This document shows, piece by piece, positions 31,922 to 42,143 of a stretch of DNA of 64,000 nucleotides. The number at the start of each line of letters is the position of its first letter. Positions within the stretch are counted from its first letter, which is position 1. The translations under genes and the position numbers were made by a program. The DNA is from Ampullaceana balthica (taxonomy: Eukaryota > Mollusca > Gastropoda > Lymnaeidae). The stretch lies in assembly GCA_944989445.1 (NCBI GenBank), contig CALYLW010000014.1, positions 2,268,978 to 2,332,977 on the forward strand, read 5' to 3'. The notes beneath the pieces were generated by a model. That model did not search any database. It worked only from the letters and a program-made list of their open reading frames with translations, and was not told where the DNA came from.

Positions 31922-33338
31922 AATATGGTATGGCATCTCTGTCCGTCTACAAAAGACGATAGATTTATCTTTATTATTTGCAGCTCTTGGTGTGGCTGAT
32001 GTGACCAATCCTCGAGTGGCTGTCTCTTTTGCATGTCACACACACGAATGCAGTGGGGCAGTGTTGCCTGGACTTCCTTCTCTCTCTCTTTTCAACTGCT
32101 TCTGCCCTAGTTTGCTCCTCTGCTCTTAGTGATCCTTCTTTCACTATAGCCCGCCACGTGGACCTATCCTCTGCCAGGTTTTTCCAGCTTTGTATGTCAA
32201 TGTTGGCTGATTTCTGCATATGTCCGTGTATCTGAGACATGGCCGACAAACCGACCTTTTACCTGTCGCCAGCTCATTTTATAGCACATCCTTGGGTATG
32301 CGACCAGTTTGCATTCTTTTGACGTGTCCAAGCCAGTGGAGGCGTCTTTGGCTTAATATGGCTGGATGCTACTCATGCTTGCTTGAGCCAGGACCTCTGT
32401 ATCGAGGACTTTCTCTTGCCATTTGATGTCTAGGATGCGGCACAGGCATCTGAGGTGGAAGCTATTGGGCCTTATTTCATGCCTGGTATAGGTGGTCCAA
32501 GACTCGCATCCATAGAGGAGTGTGCTCAGTACGCAGGCCTGGTATACCAGCAGATAAGTCCTTGCTGTGAGTTTGCCATTCGACCAGACTCTTTTGTACA
32601 GTTTCTGCCTTCCCTATCCTACCACTTATCTCATCTTCCAGTGAGAGGGTGCTCGATATGTTCGATCCCAGATATGTAAAACTGTCAACAACATCCAGGT
32701 TGCAGTCGTCATTGGTGATAGTCGGAAGGGAGGCAGCATCCTGTGTCATAATGTTGGTTTTCTTTATGCTAATGGTCAGGCCAAACTCTTTGCATGCAGC
32801 GGAGAAGCTGGATACAAGGTTCTGTAGTCCGTCTGCTGTGTGAGATATTAAGGCGGCATCGTCTGCAAATAATAGCTCGCGCAGCACAATTTTCCTTATT
32901 TTGGTCTTGGCTCTAAGTCGGGCAATATTGAATAATCTCCCATCAGCTCTGGTGTGTATGTATATCCCCTCGCTGTTGTTCTTGAAGGCGTACTGGAGTA
33001 AGTTGGAAAAGAATATTGCGAATAGAGTAGGTGCCAACACGCTGCCTTGCTTTCTCCACTACCTACTGGGAAAGCCTCAGAGGTGGCACCGTTACAGCAC
33101 ACTGACCTGCATGTTATCGTGGGATTGCTTGATGATCTTAAGCAGATGTGTAGGGCAGCCTATTTTTACTAAGATATGGAAAAGGCCGCTTCTGCTGACA
33201 AGATTAAAAGCTTTAGTTAGGTCGACGAACGTGGTGTATAGAGGCATGTGTTGCTTCTTGCATTTCTCCTGCAGGTGGCGCAGAGAGAAGATCATGTGTA
33301 TGGTTGATCTTCCGGCTCGAAAGCCACACGGCAGTATT
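31922..33338 (-). mobile_element. LINE-2 family retrotransposon, 5'-truncated, uninterrupted copy
   Basis: The minus strand encodes, in order: IFSLRHLQEK...VDLTKAFNLVSRSGL (RT motif A, 33,295-33,092), the ELLFADDAALISHTADGLQN catalytic box (within 33,040-32,477) with YLGSNISSTLSLEDEISGRI, and a C-terminal tail (32,249-31,974) with CVTCKRDSHSRIGHISHTKS, a Cys/His knuckle typical of this LINE group. The frame is broken at least twice. It is the duplicate of 160-3782 and lacks the LINE-1 and SINE insertions seen there. Confidence 0.88.
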
Positions 33339-34336
33339 AATAGCTATTCACCATCAAGGCATTTCCTTTCTTTCTAATTTATGCGTTTGTTAAAGGTAGT
33401 TAAGCAATCGATAGGGCTAGTTCACACTTGTATCCCAACCTGGAATTTATGTCCACTTATCTAATTGCATGGGGTTGAATCTGTTAACTTGATTTTCCAC
33501 TTGAATTCTCCGACAAATATACTTGAAAATCAATTTTCATTATTACCTAATATAAGAATGAAAAAAACTCTTAAATGATCAGTAGATCACCAAAAAAAGA
33601 CATCTGCAATCAATTAAAACCGATTACCCATGGAGATGAAACTTATTAAATTAACAACCCAACCTATCTACAAAATCGTATTGGCCAACACTGTCATAAA
33701 CTCATCGCACGACTGACCCCTACGTGTTAAATTGGTGTTTCAATTTTTGAGACGCTGAAGAGTGAACATCTGATCCTCTTTTAAATTAATTTTGGCCGCA
33801 GCGCTTTCATTAAACATAATTTGTAAAAGTATCTTGTTATATCTCATACTATCTTCTAAACGATTTAAGAAGCAGCCTATATGTTTAAAAAAACTAGTAT
33901 TTATTGTTGGAGAAAATAAATATTTACTCATAAAACTTTTATAGGCCACTACTTTGTCTTCTCTCTAGCTGACCAACTTCCTTCACCGTATCGCAAACTA
34001 CCATAGAACTCTAAGTTGTCTGTATTTACAATTTATTGTGGATTTTGAGGATGTGAATCAGGCTTCAGTGATGAATATACTGTCACAGTGCAGCAACCTG
34101 TAAGTTAATTTTTTTATCTTTTTTTATAGACCCAATCCTTAAACCAACTAAAGTGGATAATAATACATTACCGAATCTTTTTTCACCAGATGCAATCATA
34201 ATCTTATTGTTCTTGATTGGGCAATCCTTTGGGAGTTGTAAGAGGCTAACGTTATGATTGATAGAAAAAAAATCATCTAATGCAATGAAAGAGGAACGAA
34301 AGAGAGGTCAATAGTATCTTGCTAAATTTGCAAAGT

Positions 34337-34364
34337 ATAATATATATATATATATATATATATA
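34337..34364. repeat. (TA)n microsatellite in intron 7 of gene D
   Basis: Short TA run at the same place as in A and C; a Helitron-derived block follows directly. Confidence 0.9.
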
Positions 34365-34445
34365 CCCGGCTAATCCCGGGTTTAAAATAAGGTATTCTGT
34401 AGAAGCGTACACAACTGTTTATTTGCATGCAATAAAAGGGTACAT

Positions 34446-34610
34446 TTAACTTGAAGCAATGTGATAGACAACATTAATGGCAGTTCCATTTGGAGTGTGT
34501 ACAAAAAGATTTTCCTCTTTAACAAATCTGGAGCAGGCCACATACAACTGTCCATGAGAAAAGCATGGTGTCTTCAAGTCTATACCAGCAATCCCAAGAG
34601 ACTGAGTAAT
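34446..34610 (-). pseudogene. C-terminal end of a Helitron Pif1-like helicase
   Basis: The minus strand reads GIAGIDLKTPCFSHGQLYVA, CSRF, LFVHTPNGTAINVVYH and a TAA stop: 54 residues with no break. FSHGQLYVACSR and the final PxGxxxNVVY are hallmarks of the last helicase motif of RepHel proteins of Helitrons. The rest of the protein is missing; upstream sequence on this strand turns into a minisatellite. Downstream, the palindrome CCCGGGATTAGCCGGG abuts the TA microsatellite, as at Helitron 3' ends, though no CTAG follows. Confidence 0.88.
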
Positions 34611-34619
34611 TATTTATAC

Positions 34620-35595
34620 AATTTCTTTACCTGTTACCATCGCCAAATGATAGTTAACAACCACCGAAAGTTTCATGCTTCTACCTACACGGGAAATAGG
34701 ATAATTGTTTATTTTTTATAGAGCTCAAATAAGGAAAAAAACTACATTTTGGGCCCCCGGCCCCAAGTATCTTATATGTTTGGAACGAAACCTGTTTAAG
34801 AACCTTTCTCATGTCATTGTGTGTATGTGAACCAAATTTCACGTTATTTGGTTGTCTGTATCTTGAGTTATTAGGGAACAGACAAACAGACAACAAATGC
34901 GCCTTATATGTATAACATTTTGGCCCCCGGCCCCCCAGTTATTGATATTGTTTTCGACTACTACCATCGCGGGAGGGTACTCAACAAATTTCCAAAGTTC
35001 ATGTTTCTACCTACAGAGAAAGATGAGGAATTAGTGTTGATTCAGTTTTATTTAGCCCATATAAGGAAAAAACGATTCTCATCCCCCGGCCACCCATGAG
35101 TGAAAATTTAACATTATTTTTCGCCAATTATCGTCATAAGAGTGTATTCAGCAAGTTGCCAAAGATTCATGCTTCTACCTTCACGGGAAGTTGAAGAATT
35201 AGTGTTGAGTCAGTTTTAAATATAAGAAAAAAAACTACATTGGGCTCCCGGTCCCCAGTAAGTGATAATTTATATAATTTGTTTAACTGTTACCATCGCC
35301 AAATGATAGTTAACAACCACCGAAAGTTTCATGCTTCTACCTACACGGGAAATAGGATAATTGTTTATTTTTATTTTTTATAGAGCTCAAATAAGGAAAA
35401 AAACTACATTTTGGGCCCCCGGCCCCCAGTATCTTATATGTTTGGAACGAAACCTGTTTAAGAACCTTTCTCATGTCATTGTGTGTATGTGTACCAAATT
35501 TCACGTTATTTGGTTGTCTGTATCTTGAGTTATTAGGGAACAGACAGACAGACAGACATACAACAAATGCGTCTTATATGTATAAGAGAACTAAG
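34620..35595. repeat. Helitron-associated tandem repeat with a 280-bp near-identical direct duplication
   Basis: Units with GGGCCCCCGGCCCC recur near 34,750, 34,921, 35,080, 35,243 and 35,413, like those at 8440-9300. In addition 34,627-34,912 and 35,283-35,580 are nearly identical over about 280 bp (offset about 656), both ending in TTAGGGAACAGACANACAGA. Confidence 0.8.
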
Positions 35596-35610
35596 ATATA
35601 TATATATATA

Positions 35611-36504
35611 CTAGCGTACACCCGTCAAAAATGACGGAAGTTTTCAGCTGAAATCTATTTATACGGCGCCCCTTTTCTATTTTGAATTTATAATTAACCA
35701 TCATCAAATCCTATTTTTACATTGATGCCTTTTCCAAAATTAAAATATGAGCGAAAACAATGAAGTCATATAATATTTTTTTACAGCGCATCTTTAATTT
35801 GCACACCTTTTGATGCATTGGTGCAGTAATTTGGTTTTCCAAGCTTTCTAAAATTAGTAGCGTCAGGACAGACTGGCTGACTTGTAAAAATGGGATTTGA
35901 GGATTTATAATTATAAAATGCTTTGTGTACATTTCAGGGAGTTTAATATTTCGTATTTATCAAACAAAGATAAGTTACTTGGCGTTTTGACCAAAAAAAA
36001 GTGGGCGCCGTAGTTGCCCTACAACCCCTATTATAAAATACTTTTTGTACATTTCAGTAAGTTTAATATTAAGTATTTATCAAATAAGGATAAGTTAGTT
36101 GGGCTTTTGAAAAAAGTGGGTGCCCTAGGCGCCCTAAAAACAGTGGGCGCCGTTGGCGCCACGGCGCCCCAGCACAATCTACTATATAAATATACATAAT
36201 TCCCGTTGTATGTATGGATGTAATGCTGTTAGGTGGCACTGCGTTCGATTTTGTTTTATTTATAGTGCTGTTAGGTGGCGCTGCGATCGATTTTGTTATA
36301 TGGCAATCTCTACTAATTTTAGAAAGCAGCGCTCCAATTTACTGCACCAAAAATAACTCTTTTCGAACGTTCCACATAAAATTGTGGAATATGAAAATAA
36401 ATGAATAAAATAAAAATAAATACAAGTTCTGTATTAAATTATATCTTAATCTGATTTGTATTTATTTTGAAAACTTCCGTCATTTTTGACGGGGGATACA
36501 CTAG
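35611..36504. mobile_element. Pair of Helitron 3' ends facing outward (head-to-head elements)
   Basis: At the left, plus-strand CTAGCGTACACCCGTCAAAA is the reverse complement of a Helitron terminus; at the right, CCGTCATTTTTGACGG then GGGATACACTAG (ending 36,504) is a terminus in the other direction. Both abut TATATA. Inner sequences are inverted copies too (GGTGCAGTAATTTGGT at 35,819 versus CAATTTACTGCACC near 36,337). Either two Helitrons inserted head to head or a palindromic derivative. No coding. Confidence 0.65.
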
Positions 36505-36860
36505 TATATAAATAAAATTATAGTCCAAGTCACTGGCTCACTGGATGTGGAACGCTTTGACGTCATTGTTTGATCTTATATTTTAAGATACAAGGTGTGC
36601 ATCAGTGCGCAAAATGATTATAAAGTAAAGACGCACTGTAAAAATTATAATATGACGTCATTGTTTTAGCTTATATTTTAATTTTGGAAAAAGGAACGAT
36701 ATAAAAATAGGATTTGAGGATTTATAATTATAAAATACTCTGTGTACATTTCAGGAAGTTTAATATTTCGTATTTATCAAACAAGAATAAGTTCTTGGTG
36801 TTTTGACCAAAAAATAGTGCGCGCCACAGGCGCCCTGCAACCCCTTGTATGTATATTTAG
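36505..36860. repeat. Further Helitron-derived sequence in intron 7 of gene D
   Basis: Contains two copies of TATGACGTCATTGTTT-like sequence and repeats ATTTCAGGAAGTTTAATATT from 35,935 and 36,055. No gene visible. Confidence 0.5.
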
Positions 36861-37569
36861 CATGATATATATAGTAAAGAAAAAAAATAAAGATAAAATC
36901 TTTTTTAAAAAAGTATTTATTTATTAATTATTGGTTTAAAAAGACATTACTTATTCAAAGGATTATGTGCTGAACATTCAACGGAGGTAAACTTTTCAAA
37001 TGATCTAAAGCATAATTTAATATTTTAAAATATTTGAATAACTTTTTCCAAAATATGTAAGCTTTTGTAGCAATGTTCTTCCGACTTGAAATAAATTACA
37101 ACTTATATTTACGTATGTCAATAAAAACTTTAAAAGTGAAAGTAATGTTAGTAAATGATGACGTGTATAACAATGAACACTATGATTCTGAAGATTTCAA
37201 GTGAGAAGAAAAATTAACATAAAATTGGTCCCTTAAAGGTAACTGCCCTTCAGCACTCCACTTAAAAGTCATGGGCTAATTATGTTCTCTCCATTTCACA
37301 TTTTTGGTCAAGTGCAAAATAGTCAATGAATTCTAATTTGTTTTTGATTGATTTAGATTGACTAACGCGTATGCTTACCATTTAATTTACATCTTGCAAT
37401 TTAAAGACCAAAAGATCCATTAAACTATTTAAATATATTGAGATATAATTCCAGTTTTTACAGTAAATTTAATAATTCCTTATCTTTTAGATTGGCACAC
37501 AAGTTGGAAAAGTCAAGTAGCCCTCCCAATGAAAACGTATGGTATATTGAAGAAGCTGACGATTGGTAG

Positions 37570-38149
37570 AATCAACTATACAAATCATTCAAGGCAGGCA
37601 AATTATCAAACTGACATTAAAAAAAAGATGCCTATTTTTGGCTCACGCTTTGAATAAAAACTGTAATAATTAAGAGAGATGTCAGGATATAGATTTTTAA
37701 AGAAGTATAAAAAGATGAACAACGTATTCATCGTATTTAAGCGTAAGAAATGTGCGACTTCAGTCGATATAACTACATGTATTAACAATAAACAAAGCTC
37801 TGGCAACCTTTTATGTTTATTTTATTTATTTTGCACAGCGATAATGAAGTATATGTCTAATAAGTACTGATTATTGAGTTAAATACTGAGGTTTACTTAA
37901 ACTTAGTCTTCTTGCAAATGTTAACCTAACAAGCGTCTCACTGTATAATTAGTGCCTAAAAATTCTAAAATAAATCATTATGCATTGAAATCTTATTCCT
38001 GATTTGTTTTAATTGATTTATTGATTTTTTAATGTTAATTTTAGAAACATAGTTAACTTGAAAAACAAGTTCAGAATCATTTAAGTTCACGGGAAATAAT
38101 TTAACATCACTTAAATAAATTTACAATTCATATTAATCTATGTATTGAA
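37570..38149. other. D-E spacer
   Basis: AT-rich sequence after the stop of gene D, matching the spacers after A and C. No gene visible. Confidence 0.6.
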
Positions 38150-39115
38150 TAAGTGTAATTCTATAAAATTGCACCAAACAGCGGTCAATTTCCAATAAAA
38201 TTTCCAATGTAAATTTAACACAAATAGCCCAGTAGAAGAAATTTGGAAATATATAAAAATAGATATAAAAACTATAATGGATGATAATGTTCCAACAAAG
38301 CTAAAATTAAATAAAATTAACAAATGCTGGTTCCATTTTAGATTTAAATACACTATTTGAGCAAAAAGAGAAACTTTTAATAAAAAATAAGGCTACCACT
38401 TTAAAAAGGATATACTAAAATTCTTAAAGATTTAAATCGTGACACAAAAGCTTAGTCGAAACCTCCAAAATGAATATATAAACAATGTAATGTCTAAAGA
38501 TAACAATAAAAACTTATGGTCCTTTATTAAATTTTAAAAAAATGGAACCTACAGGAATTGCCACAGTAAAAGGCTCAAATAATCAAACCTATAGTGAAAA
38601 TGAAACCAAAGCTAATATTTTCAACACATATTTTGCATCATCTTTTTCTGCCCCAGTTGATAAGGAAGTTTTAATAAAATAGAAGAAATAGGTTACATGA
38701 CAGTAGACAAGATAGGTATACATACACTTTAAAAAACTTTAAAATAAAAATAACTACGGGTCCAGATGCATTTCCTGCAAGGTTATTAATAGAACTAAGC
38801 AGCGATATATATATATATAACATCATCATTGCGAACCTTCTGTCTGGTATTATTTATTTTGATAGCTATTATCTCTTAATAATTTCTGGAATTTCCTAAA
38901 AAGATAACGCAAAACACCTTTCAGCACTTCAAAACTTTATCAACATTTAATTAACAACTGACAAGGAAGTATTGATAATTTAAAATAAAATAGAACATAA
39001 CTGTAGACGAGATAGGTATAAAAACACTCCAAAAAACTTTAAAATAAACAAAGCTACTGGTCCAGATGAATTGCCTGCAAGGTTATTGAAAGAACTAAGC
39101 AGTGATATATATATA
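38150..39115 (+). mobile_element. LINE-1 fragments upstream of gene E, partly duplicated
   Basis: 38,150-38,815 holds decayed LINE-1 linker and RT start (EPTGIATVKGSNNQTYSENE-like, GPDAFPARLLIELSS-like). After a copy of the promoter block (38,876-38,960), a second short LINE-1 piece (38,965-39,110, GPDELPARLLKELSS-like) follows. This is a tandem duplication of the LINE-plus-promoter region. Confidence 0.75.
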
Positions 39116-39285
39116 TATATAACATCATCATCGGCATCATTCCGTCTGGTAATATTTTTTTTTAAATTTTGATAGTTATTCGGGTTATTGCTTACTAATT
39201 TCTGGAATTTCCTTAAAAACAAAAGATAACGCAAAATACCTTTCAGCACTTCAGTACTCTATTAACATTTAATTGACAACTTAAT
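38876..39285 (+). promoter_or_regulatory. Duplicated conserved 5' flanking block of gene E
   Basis: Two copies of the block (38,876-38,960 and 39,190-39,285) with AATTTCTGGAATTTCCT, GATAACGCAAAA and TTTCAGCACTTCA. Only gene E has two. Confidence 0.4.
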
Positions 39286-39362
39286 AAATATGTACGAATA
39301 GACATAAATAATTTTTAAGCGTAGGAAGTAATAATGAGTAACAGATGCGAAAATTCGATGCA

Positions 39363-40120
39363 ATGTCAAACTACACAAAAAGATGCAAAGAAATGTCTCA
39401 AGGATCAACTATAAATTCAAATAAGCCAAGGAAGACGCCATCGAAGCCAAAAATTCAACCTTGGAGCGATATGCCGAAAACGGTTGTCATCCAAATATTC
39501 CAGTGCCTCGGAGATGAGGACCGAGTCTCGATGGACATGGTAAAATGTTTGTCTTGATACTAAATAACAGCTATGCCCGTGGTTATATCTGAGTGGCGTC
39601 ACTAAAATGTGTGAGGGGTGCGGACCCATCAGGTGCACACCATCACAAGGGGTGACACCAAAATGTACATTTGTGTATGTCCCCGTTATTTGGCACTGGG
39701 TAACTGGAAGAAGGCAGGTCTATGGGGTAAGTCGTGAAGGGATGACACAATGAGCTATTACACTTGGTGACACCAACCCTAGTGACGTCTCTGTTTAATA
39801 TATGTCCATTAGGACATAGTTTTTTTAAATTTTTTAAAAAATACTTTTATACTCTCAATCCATTTTTCGTTGTATTTCGTTAATCGAAAATAACAGCTGC
39901 CATTACAGACCATTGCTTTTTTTTCTTTAACTTTGCCCAGGTGACATGGAAATGGTATCAAGGTTTTTGTTCTCCAACTCTTTGGAGGACTAGGACATTT
40001 AAATTCATGGATGCAAAAGGATCAGAGAATAAACCTTCTTTAATGTTAAATAACGGTCAAGTATTCAAACTTGACTCTACTACATTCCAAAGATTTTACT
40101 GGAAAGAAAATATTGAGTAA
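39363..40120 (+). CDS. F-box-only short gene E (two exons, open frame)
   Basis: Exon 1 39,363-39,539 (ATG matched to the start of gene C; another in-frame ATG lies at 39,345) and exon 2 39,941-40,120, ending with TAA. The joined frame has about 118 residues: a basic, Ser/Thr/Pro-rich start, then the F-box (WSDMPKTVVIQIFQCLGDED, RVSMDM, WYQGF, PTLWRTR). In gene C an intron begins where E reads NNG; here the donor is GTCAAG instead of GTAAAG, and the frame stays open for 21 more codons (QVFKLDSTTFQRFYWKENIE). Exons 3-8 are absent. It would bind Skp1 without LRRs to hold a target. B has the same truncation but is frameshifted. It may be a short gene or merely a pseudogene not yet broken. Confidence 0.6.
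39591..39793. mobile_element. hAT-like MITE in intron 1 of gene E
   Basis: GAGTGGCGTCACT at the left, AGTGACGTCTCTG at the right; orthologous to the insertion in intron 1 of the other genes. Confidence 0.72.
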
Positions 40121-40629
40121 TTTAATTTTGTATGTTTCGTGACAATTATGAAAGCTAAATGAAAAATTATAATTTGTGACTCAAGGCTTGTAAGATTTAT
40201 CAATGTTAATTTTAAATATTTGTGTCATTTTCTAATCCCCCCCCCCAAACCACCGAGAGAAAAAAAGAATAAAAATCTGAAGTAAAATGAGATAATGACT
40301 TCGGCTTAAATATTTTAATTCAAATTTGAATGATTAAATCTGAATTATTTTCGTCCTTTCACTGTTGTTAAACCTTATGATTTTTTCAATCCCAAAGTCA
40401 AGTTTAATTATGTTTATTAATTATTCGTTAATGCTAACAACTATGGACCATGTATGTGACTAAAAAACAATTGTATGTTTGGATAAAATTGGATGTGAAA
40501 GGAGCATGTGTCAAAAAAGGCGGATATGTAAATAATACTGGGTCTTAGAAAGTAAAGTTATGTATGCGTACAGTGGCGTAGCTAGAACTTTTGCCGCCCG
40601 GGGCGGTCTCCAATGTGCCGCCCTTTTTA

Positions 40630-41240
40630 GGGACCATCCATAAATGACGTCATGCACCTGGGGCGGGGAGTCATACAGGTGTGACGATGTGTGTTTGAGA
40701 AATGTGACGTCACGTCAAAACGCGCAACTTTAACTAAAATTTACACTTAAATACAGTGCCGTCTTAACGCATAGGCCCGTTAGGCATTTGCCCGGGGGCC
40801 CACGAGCATAGGGACCCCATGGGAATATGTTTATTTATATATATTATGCATTTTTTTATTCCAGCGGCGAGGGGGGGGTGGCGCACTCTTTCTTTGCCCA
40901 GGGGCTCCAACACTATTTCTTTGCACAGGGGCCCAAAATGGTGTAAAGACGGCTCTGCTTAAATATTGATACTGACACTTTATTTAATGACTTTTACGTA
41001 AAACGAGTGTTAGGATTATAGAGTGCAGCCTTGCACTGAAACATACTTACATGTAAATGATAAAAATTTGATTTGAAACATGCTTATTTTCAAACAGAAA
41101 ATACGGTTTTTATGGTGGGGGGGGGGTCAAAGCTTTATAACGTCAGATTGAAGAAGGGGTCTAAGATATTGTGATGACGTGTGACGAGGGCGGAGGGGGT
41201 GAAAATCAGCCAAAATCGCGTGACCTCATTTATGGACGGC
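40630..41240. mobile_element. TWA-type MITE nested in the hAT element
   Basis: Ends GGGACCATCCATAAATGACG and the inverted TCATTTATGGACGGC, the same family as in intron 3 of C, D and F. It carries yet another hAT MITE inside. Confidence 0.75.
40754..40957. mobile_element. hAT-like MITE nested two levels deep, 204 bp
   Basis: Ends CAGTGCCGTCTTAACGC and the inverted GTAAAGACGGCTCTG, flanked by CTTAAATA at 40,746-40,753 and 40,958-40,965. Same family as 20,225-20,406. Confidence 0.9.
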
Positions 41241-42143
41241 AAATTAGTCGATTATATGATGGTTTTTTATAAATTAATAAACATGAATAAATAATTGAAA
41301 CGAAGTATAGGTGGGGAACATTTTTTACCATTGGATGCCATTTTTATGTCAGCAGTAATATAAATAAAGGTAAAAAGGATTTTTAAAAAACACGTTTTTA
41401 TAAGTGGATTAAAAGAATAAACTAATTTAAAACTTCTAAGTTTAAGTACTTTCATTTAATATGACTTAAAATGTGGGGCGGGCGCTTATAAGGTTTAACA
41501 TAGGCAGTTCAGTCATGCTCTCACTTATACATCTCTCTTTTGCCTTCTAAATTATAAATCTTTAATTTTTATACCAAACACCCGCCCCACCATTAATTGT
41601 AGGTACTTGTTCGCGCATCATTCCGCGAATGTCGAAATTCCACGCAAAAACCATCGTGGCGATATTAATAGCACATATTATTGGGCCAAGCGGTGATGTG
41701 TTTTTTTGTGTGTGTAGTTTTCTTATAAAAGCGTCATCTAGTCGTGTACCTTAATTTTCCAAACAAATCAACACCGTTTTTGAGCCATTTTAAATTTTTG
41801 AAGGTTTTGCGTTAGTTATAACATCCACTATGTAATCAAAAAAATGTTGTGGGAATGCGTTAATTAAGACTAGAAATTACGAATATTTTTGTTTAACCTC
41901 GGTTTTCCCCCTTCAAAAGAAAAAAGGGTTGTTGTAGGAATAGGTTGCACTTTTCAAATGCACAAAATGCCGCCCCTAAATGTGTGCCACCCGGGGCGGA
42001 CCGCCCCCACCGCCCCCCTCTAGCTACGCCACTGTATGCGTACAATACTTCTTTTCTGTGGGCTTAAATACTTGGTGGCGCCCATCTCCTCTCCAAGTCG
42101 TTGATTTGTGATCAGGGTTTACTCCACTAGCCTTTCTCGAGAG

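Larger units (their letters stand above)
23988..37569 (+). pseudogene. F-box/LRR gene D, eight exons, broken in exon 3
   Basis: Exons: 23,988-24,146, 24,530-24,659, 25,714-25,861, 26,696-26,857, 29,636-29,756, 31,224-31,423, 33,969-34,099, 37,491-37,569. Exons 1, 2 and 4-8 are open, with the same phases as C. Exon 3 is about 80 bp shorter than in C because of an internal deletion; in frame it reads KYLKRFGS and then TAA, and the later part (SLKRIRLNFWNKMVSKDE) is in another frame. The F-box reads WSDVTKTMVIEIFQCLG, losing the usual LP. The donor of exon 2 is GTTAAG instead of GTAAAG. A truncated F-box product could still be made, but a full receptor could not unless exon 3 is skipped, which would also shift the frame. 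Confidence 0.8.
40571..42034. mobile_element. hAT-like element, 1464 bp, with 8-bp duplication and empty paralogous site
   Basis: Ends CAGTGGCGTAGCTAG and the exactly inverted CTAGCTACGCCACTG; flanked by TATGCGTA at 40,563-40,570 and 42,035-42,042. The duplicate segment near 8105 has the single sequence TGTATGCGTACAA without insertion. No transposase. Two further elements are nested inside it. Confidence 0.93.
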
